Positions 59,810 to 64,000 of a stretch of 64,000 nt of DNA are shown here, in pieces (positions within the stretch are counted from its first letter, which is position 1; every line of letters starts with the position of its first letter). The stretch spans positions 1 to 64,000 of the forward strand of contig NZ_KB899919.1 in the NCBI RefSeq assembly GCF_000378465.1. Direction: 5' to 3'. The translations under genes were made by a program, and so were the position numbers. Under the pieces are notes generated by a model, which made no database searches, was not told where the DNA came from, and saw only the letters and a list, made by a program, of their open reading frames with translations. This DNA comes from Elioraea tepidiphila DSM 17972. GTDB taxonomy: Bacteria; Pseudomonadota; Alphaproteobacteria; Acetobacterales; Acetobacteraceae.

Positions 59810-61879
59810 GTGACCGACGACATCGTCAAGCTACCCGTGGACGCCGCGCTCGCGCCCGGTCTCCAGATCGATCCGCATGTGCTGCACGACATGCTGCGCC
59901 GGCGCCGGACGCGTCGGCGCCGCTGGATCGCCGAGGTGGCCGACCCGGCGGCCGCCAAACGGAAGATCGCAGCGCTCGGCGCGCGGCTGCGCGGACGGCG
60001 CTGGCAGGCCGAACTCAGGATCGATCGCGGCGAGGACGCCCGCGCGCAGATCGCCGAGGTGGCGCGCGAGGCGGGCGGCGAGCTGGTCGCGCTGCGCGAG
60101 CCGCGTCCGGTCGCGCCGCCGCAGGAAGGCCGTCCGCGACCGGCCACGATCCTGCCGCGCGGGGCCTGGTTGCCGGAGCGTGTGCCGGGGCATGACGGCA
60201 CGGGGATCGCGATCGGCGTGGTCGATTTCGGATTCCGCTACGATCACGAGACATTCCGCTGCCCCGACGGTCGCTCGCGCATCGCCTGGCTCTGGGACCA
60301 GAACCCCGTGGGCCGCGGCCCGGATCCGCTCGACGGGATCCCCGACCATCCCTTCAGCGCCGGCTACGGCGTCGTGCACAGCCGCGCCGAGATCGACCGC
60401 TGGCTCGCCACCGGCGTCGGGCCCTACGACCCCGAGGCGGACTACTACGATCCCGCGCTGCTGAAACTCGGTCTGCACGGTACCCATGTCGCCTCGCTCG
60501 CCGCCGGCTCGCCCTTCAAGGTGATCGATTCGCGCGGTAACGAGCGCACATTCGCCGGCGTTGCCCCGGGCGCGGAGCTCTACCTGGTGCAGCTCGGCGT
60601 CAGCCGGTCCGACTTCGCCGAGCCCCCCGTGCCGGCCTCGCTCGCGGGTACCACTGCGCCGCCCGCGCCGCGCGCGCTCAGCGACAACACGCGGCTCTGC
60701 GACGCCGTGCACTGGATCATCGCGCGCGCGATCGCCGATGGCCGCCGCGGCGTGGTGATCAATCTCAGCCTCGCCACCCATGCCGGCGCGCATGACGGCC
60801 GGTCGATGGTGGAGAGCGAGATCGACCGGCTGATTGAGGCGGTCGAGCGCGGCGGGGCGGCGATGCCGATGATCGCGGTGGTGATCTGCGCCGGCAACGC
60901 GGGCGATGCGCGCGCGCATGCGGCCGTCCCGCTCGCTCCGGGGGAGAGCGGCAGCTTCGGCTGGGAGATCCAGCCGCTCGACGAGGACCTCTCCGAGATC
61001 GAGCTGTGGCACGACCCGGCCGCGAGCATCGAGGTCACGCTGCACGCGCCGCCGCACCTGGCGCGTCTCGGCTTCGGCCCCTGGCTGCTTGCGCCGACCG
61101 ACGGCGTGCCGGGACGCTGGCTGCGCGGCCCCGAGCCCGAGCGCGCCGCCTTCGGCTGGTGGAGCAACACGCGACACCGCGGCAACGCGCGTCCCGCCTG
61201 CATCGGCGTGCGGATCGATCCGGGCCTGGACAACGATTGGGACCGGGCGCGCCGGTTGAACGGCGTGTGGAACTTCGCGCTGCGCCACGCCGGTGGCCCG
61301 CCGGCCGAGCTGCATGCGTGGGTCGAACGCGAATACGGCCCTGCGCCCGCGCGTGTCGCCCCGCCGCCCTCGGCCCTGCGCGCGGCCTATGCCCGCTCGA
61401 CGCTCGGTTCGCTCTGCTGCGGCCGGCACAGCATCGTCGTCGGCGCGGCGTTCCAGGCACCGACCTCGCGGCTCGGCTTTCGCCCGTCGGCCAACTCCGG
61501 CGCCGGCCCGCGGCCCTGGCAGCCGCCGCCGCTCGACTGGTCGGAAACCGACGACCCGGCGCGTCCGCATCTCTGCGCGGTCGGCGTCGCCGCGGTCGGC
61601 GCGGGTGGACGCGGGCGCGACGACGCCGCGGTGATGGACGGGACGAGCCAGGCGGCGCCGCAGGTCGCCGGCGCGCTCGCGCTGATGATGCAGGCGGTGC
61701 CTGAGGGGCGGCGCCTCTCGGCGCACGAATTGCGCGCCGCCCTGATCGCCGCGGCGCGTGCCCGGCCGCTCCACGATCCGGGCGACCGGAGCGACCTGAT
61801 CGCCGCCGAGCGCGCCGGCGCCGGATTGCTGAACGCCGAAGGTGCGGTCGCGTTGATCGCGGACGCCGTCAGCGCATGA
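59810..61879 (+). CDS. S8 (subtilisin-like) serine peptidase, no signal peptide
   Basis: A 689-residue subtilase. A charged N-terminal region of about 120 residues precedes the catalytic domain, with Asp139 (IGVVDFGFRYDH), His223 (LGLHGTHVASLAAG), the oxyanion Asn in VVICAGNAGD and Ser613 (MDGTSQAAPQVAGALALMM). His and Ser are about 390 residues apart, against about 157 in subtilisin. The extra ~200 residues (about 375-540) look like an inserted beta-sandwich (GSFGWEIQPLDEDLSEIELWH). No export signal is visible, so it probably works in the cytosol. GTG 59810 has AGGGGGA upstream; TTG 59801 is the alternative. Its TGA overlaps the radical SAM gene (ATGA), suggesting it processes the peptide that enzyme modifies. 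Confidence 0.88.
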   Translation: MTDDIVKLPVDAALAPGLQIDPHVLHDMLRRRRTRRRRWIAEVADPAAAKRKIAALGARLRGRRWQAELRIDRGEDARAQIAEVAREAGGELVALREPRPVAPPQEGRPRPATILPRGAWLPERVPGHDGTGIAIGVVDFGFRYDHETFRCPDGRSRIAWLWDQNPVGRGPDPLDGIPDHPFSAGYGVVHSRAEIDRWLATGVGPYDPEADYYDPALLKLGLHGTHVASLAAGSPFKVIDSRGNERTFAGVAPGAELYLVQLGVSRSDFAEPPVPASLAGTTAPPAPRALSDNTRLCDAVHWIIARAIADGRRGVVINLSLATHAGAHDGRSMVESEIDRLIEAVERGGAAMPMIAVVICAGNAGDARAHAAVPLAPGESGSFGWEIQPLDEDLSEIELWHDPAASIEVTLHAPPHLARLGFGPWLLAPTDGVPGRWLRGPEPERAAFGWWSNTRHRGNARPACIGVRIDPGLDNDWDRARRLNGVWNFALRHAGGPPAELHAWVEREYGPAPARVAPPPSALRAAYARSTLGSLCCGRHSIVVGAAFQAPTSRLGFRPSANSGAGPRPWQPPPLDWSETDDPARPHLCAVGVAAVGAGGRGRDDAAVMDGTSQAAPQVAGALALMMQAVPEGRRLSAHELRAALIAAARARPLHDPGDRSDLIAAERAGAGLLNAEGAVALIADAVSA

Positions 61880-62901
61880 GCACACCGGGCGAGGTCGGCG
61901 GCACGCCCTGGATGGCGCGGCCGATGAAGCTCACGCTGTGCCTCACCGCACGCTGCCCGCTCGACTGCCGCGCCTGCTATGCCGATTGCGGCGCGCGCCC
62001 GGCCGCCGACGAACTCGACACCGCGACCTGGCTCCGGCTGATCGACGAGCTCGCCGCGAACGGCGTGATCAACATGTTCGTCGAGGGGGGCGAGCCGCTT
62101 GCGCGCGACGATGCCGAAGCGATCCTCGCGCACGCCACGGCGCGGATGTTCACCACGCTGCGCACCCATGCGGTCACGATCGACGACGCGACCGCCGCGC
62201 GGCTCGCCGGCCTCGGCATCGGCCGTGTCTATGTCGACCTCATGGGTGCCACCGCGGCGACGCATGACGCGATGGTCGGCGTGCCGGGCAGCCTGGATGC
62301 CGCGCTCGCCGGCATCGCCGCACTCCGTCGTCATGGCGTGCCGGTCTCGGTGCTGGTGATCCTGTGCCGGCCGAATGTGGCCGAGCTGCCCGCACTGGCG
62401 CGGCTGGCGGCCGCCGCCGGCGCCGACGAGTTCGGTGTGTTGCGGCTCTATCCGCTGGGCCGGGCACGGCGGGCGTGGTCCGCGCTCGCACTGGCGCTCG
62501 ACGAGCAGATGGCGGCGCTGGCCGAGCTCGCCGCCGATCTGCCCGCAGGGCTCAGGCTGATGCAATCCTGGCACCCGAACGACGCCAATTGCTGCTGGCA
62601 GAACGCCGCGATCGACCCCTACGGCCACGCGATCGGCTGCCCGTATCTGCGCGACTACGTCGATTATGGCGACCTGCGCACCACGCCCTGGCTCGAGACG
62701 TGGAACCATCCGCTGTATCGGCGCTTGCGCGCGGGCGCGGTGGACGGGCATTGTCGCGACTGCGCATCGAGCCAGCTCACCCGCGGCGGGTGCCGCTCCA
62801 CCGCCTATGCCTTCCATGGGCGCTGGGATGCGCCCGATCCGTTCTGCGTCACGATGAACAAGGGAACCGACCTGCGTGTTCTGCCCGACCGACCGGTTTG
62901 A
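61876..62901 (+). CDS. Radical SAM/SPASM peptide-modifying enzyme
   Basis: A 341-residue radical SAM protein. The SAM cluster cysteines are Cys27, Cys31 and Cys34 in ARCPLDCRACYADCG. MFVEGGEPLARDD is the GGEP SAM-binding motif. The C-terminal SPASM/twitch region is Cys-rich: NCCWQNAAIDPYGHAIGCPYL, then GHCRDCASSQLTRGGCRSTAYAF and DPFC, enough ligands for auxiliary clusters. SPASM enzymes typically form thioether or carbon-carbon crosslinks in ribosomal peptides or activate enzymes as anSMEs do. It overlaps the subtilase stop and the GTG of a PqqD-like gene, which strongly favours peptide modification. Confidence 0.88.
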   Translation: MSTPGEVGGTPWMARPMKLTLCLTARCPLDCRACYADCGARPAADELDTATWLRLIDELAANGVINMFVEGGEPLARDDAEAILAHATARMFTTLRTHAVTIDDATAARLAGLGIGRVYVDLMGATAATHDAMVGVPGSLDAALAGIAALRRHGVPVSVLVILCRPNVAELPALARLAAAAGADEFGVLRLYPLGRARRAWSALALALDEQMAALAELAADLPAGLRLMQSWHPNDANCCWQNAAIDPYGHAIGCPYLRDYVDYGDLRTTPWLETWNHPLYRRLRAGAVDGHCRDCASSQLTRGGCRSTAYAFHGRWDAPDPFCVTMNKGTDLRVLPDRPV

Positions 62902-63175
62902 GCGTGCCGCGGGCGTGGTGCTGCGGCCGATGCCCGAATGGGGGCGCGCCTACGCCTACACGCCGAGGCGCCCCGCCCTGACCGAGCTCAACACCACCAC
63001 CTGGCTGATCGCCACGCTCTGCGACGGTGCGACACTCGCCGAGCTCGAAGAGGAATTCGCCGACGCCGTGCGGCGCGTCGCCGGCGACAACGCCGCCCGC
63101 GACACGCTGCACCGGGGCCTCGCCATGCTGGTCGAGGCCGGAATCATCGCCCGAACCGAGGATGCCGCGCCATGA
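62876..63175 (+). CDS. PqqD-like RiPP recognition protein
   Basis: A 99-residue protein matching the PqqD fold. An N-terminal beta region (RFERAAGVVLRPMPEWGRAYAYTPRRPALTELNTTTW) is followed by helices (LIATLCDGATLAELEEEFADAV and HRGLAMLVEAGII). PqqD-like RRE domains bind the leader of a precursor peptide and present it to the radical SAM partner. GTG 62876 lies inside the radical SAM gene (26-base overlap). The TGA overlaps the ATG of the next gene, so stoichiometric co-production is expected. Confidence 0.78.
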   Translation: MFCPTDRFERAAGVVLRPMPEWGRAYAYTPRRPALTELNTTTWLIATLCDGATLAELEEEFADAVRRVAGDNAARDTLHRGLAMLVEAGIIARTEDAAP

Positions 63176-63747
63176 GCAACCGAACCCGCACCCTGCTGTA
63201 TCTCCGCGCCCTGATCGACGCCGACCGCACGCTGGACGAGCCGCGGCTGGAGCCGGTGCGCCTGCATGTGCGCACCGCGGGCAGCATCCCGCCCAAGGCG
63301 GTGATGGCGGCCGCCGGCTACATCGTCGTGGTCTGGACCTGGCGCATCAAGCCCGAGGTCACGCGCACCGAGATCGAGCAGTGGGAACTCGGCCATGCCG
63401 CGGAACTGAATGTCGCCGAGAACGCGGCGCAGCCGATGACCGGGATCGGAGGCGCCGGCATCACCGATGCCGAGACCGGCACGGTCCCGTCGCGGCCCAT
63501 GCTCGCCTATCACGGCACGGTGCTGGCGCGGCGCAGCGTGTTCGCCCCGCCCGGGCGCACCGTGCAGACACTCTGGGGCGCCTGGGGCGAGGGGCGGCAG
63601 TGGCTCGAGGCGGTGCTCAGCCGGGCGCCGGACACGATCCAACCCGAATGGCTGCAACCGATCGCGCGGACCATCGTGACGCTGCGCTCCGAGCTCATGG
63701 ATGGGGAGCCGGAGGTGACCGTGATCGATCCCTCGCTGCCGTTGTAG
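63172..63747 (+). CDS. Unknown protein, 191 residues, last gene of the subtilase/radical-SAM cassette
   Basis: This soluble protein starts MSNRTRTLLYLRALIDADRT and has no signal peptide, membrane helix or cysteine. It contains TEIEQWELGHAAELNVAENA, a glycine-rich TGIGGAGITDAETG, an aromatic GRTVQTLWGAWGEGRQWLEAVL, and an acidic end (ELMDGEPEVTVIDPSLPL). I recognise no family. Its ATG overlaps the stop of the PqqD-like gene, so it belongs to the cassette. It could be a large precursor/substrate protein, an additional maturation factor or the protein whose activation needs the cassette. Absence of Cys argues against a thioether-crosslinked substrate. Confidence 0.75.
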   Translation: MSNRTRTLLYLRALIDADRTLDEPRLEPVRLHVRTAGSIPPKAVMAAAGYIVVVWTWRIKPEVTRTEIEQWELGHAAELNVAENAAQPMTGIGGAGITDAETGTVPSRPMLAYHGTVLARRSVFAPPGRTVQTLWGAWGEGRQWLEAVLSRAPDTIQPEWLQPIARTIVTLRSELMDGEPEVTVIDPSLPL

Positions 63748-63763
63748 GCCGGAACACCCCCGG

Positions 63764-63794
63764 GGGGGCCAATGGCCTTTGCCCCTGCCCGCAT
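63764..63794. repeat. Degenerate copy of the GC palindrome seen at 16390
   Basis: GGGGGGCCAATGGCC followed by TTTGCCCCTGCCC lies 17 bases after the last cassette gene. Its complement reads GGGCAGGGGC then GGCCATTGGCC, sharing both core blocks with 16390-16412. It may be a weak transcription stop or a dispersed repeat. Confidence 0.4.
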
Positions 63795-63861
63795 CCCATT
63801 CTTCGGGCCGCCAGCGCGCATGTGATTCGCGACACCGCTTCCGCTTTGCGATGGCGGCCGC

Positions 63862-64000
63862 GTGGACAACCTCAGTTGGCGACGCATCTACGCGGTCTGC
63901 GAGCGGACCGGGCCAGGGTTCTGGGACGAGCCGGTCAATGCGATCACGAATGTCGCGTTCCTGCTCGCGGCATGGCTCGCGTGGCGGCGGTGGCGCGCGG
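63862..64000 (+). CDS. Ceramidase-family membrane protein, N-terminal part (cut by window edge)
   Basis: From GTG 63862 to the window edge the frame encodes VDNLSWRRIYAVCERTGPGF, then WDEPVNAITNVAFLLAAWLAWRRWR. The CERTGPGFWDEPVNAITN stretch followed by a hydrophobic helix is characteristic of the bacterial alkaline ceramidase-like (CREST) family of seven-helix metal hydrolases. Only the first 46 residues are visible. No in-frame ATG lies closer, since the ATG at 63851 is out of frame, so the GTG start is preferred. Confidence 0.72.
   Translation, partial: MDNLSWRRIYAVCERTGPGFWDEPVNAITNVAFLLAAWLAWRRWRA

Noticed and set aside
63772-63825. A 17-codon ATG frame after the cassette as RiPP precursor
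   Set aside because: It has no ribosome site, overlaps a palindromic repeat and contains no leader-like or core-like pattern.

Overview
The window is about 70% G+C chromosomal DNA with an alphaproteobacterial gene repertoire. The glnD-murJ-trpS block, suhB-efp-epmB, hisF-hisE-HIT, several Bug/TctC-type solute receptors and a RIME-like palindromic repeat all suggest Rhodospirillales, most likely an Acetobacteraceae-like genus. That placement is inferred from gene order and style, not from a phylogeny. Coding is dense: no gene-free stretch exceeds 300 bases, many genes overlap by ATGA/GTGA junctions, and I saw no rRNA, tRNA, CRISPR array or phage block.

Layout. 1-505: the 3' end of an IS630-type transposase has cut an MFS transporter gene. 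502-4943: icd (NADP isocitrate dehydrogenase), divergent from a hybrid histidine kinase. 4862-6170: a damaged IS481-family element, bracketed by an 81-nt inverted copy of the kinase gene's 3' end and followed by a probable IS5-type remnant. 6249-11479: CDF cation efflux, a maa-like acetyltransferase, a three-part cobalamin/iron-complex ABC importer and TonB, all translationally coupled, then a PduO-type cobalamin adenosyltransferase. 11480-14792: an MFS/spermidine-synthase-like fusion and a Gfo/Idh/MocA oxidoreductase. 14773-18412: a MotA/TolQ-like, MotB/OmpA-like and Pro-rich OmpA trio. 18495-25425: suhB, efp, epmB and epmA (elongation factor P and its lysylation enzymes), interrupted by a PilZ-regulated glycosyltransferase plus HlyD-type pair.

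25488-34576: tctCBA, maeB and modE on one strand, divergent from modABC and a TauE/SafE exporter. 34638-39368: small genes, a double-hairpin repeat, mutS and a two-subunit ThDP decarboxylase of the sulfopyruvate/phosphonopyruvate type. 39375-42689: a second hybrid histidine kinase. 42900-48330: glnD, murJ, trpS. 48358-51126: a Bug receptor, HIT protein, hisE and hisF. 51374-54073: a small unknown gene, an HMG-CoA-lyase-type enzyme and a CaiB/BaiF CoA-transferase. 54084-54212: two very strong hairpins. 54211-56536: psiE, an HtrA protease and marC.

56540-63747 is the most unusual part. A class III nucleotide cyclase fused to an NTPase/TPR regulator stands back to back with a four-gene cassette: a leaderless subtilase, a radical SAM/SPASM enzyme, a PqqD-like recognition protein and an unknown 191-residue protein. 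A perfect CRP-type palindrome lies between them. This looks like a peptide-modification (RiPP-like) system possibly under cAMP control, although no precursor peptide could be identified. The window ends inside a ceramidase-family gene.
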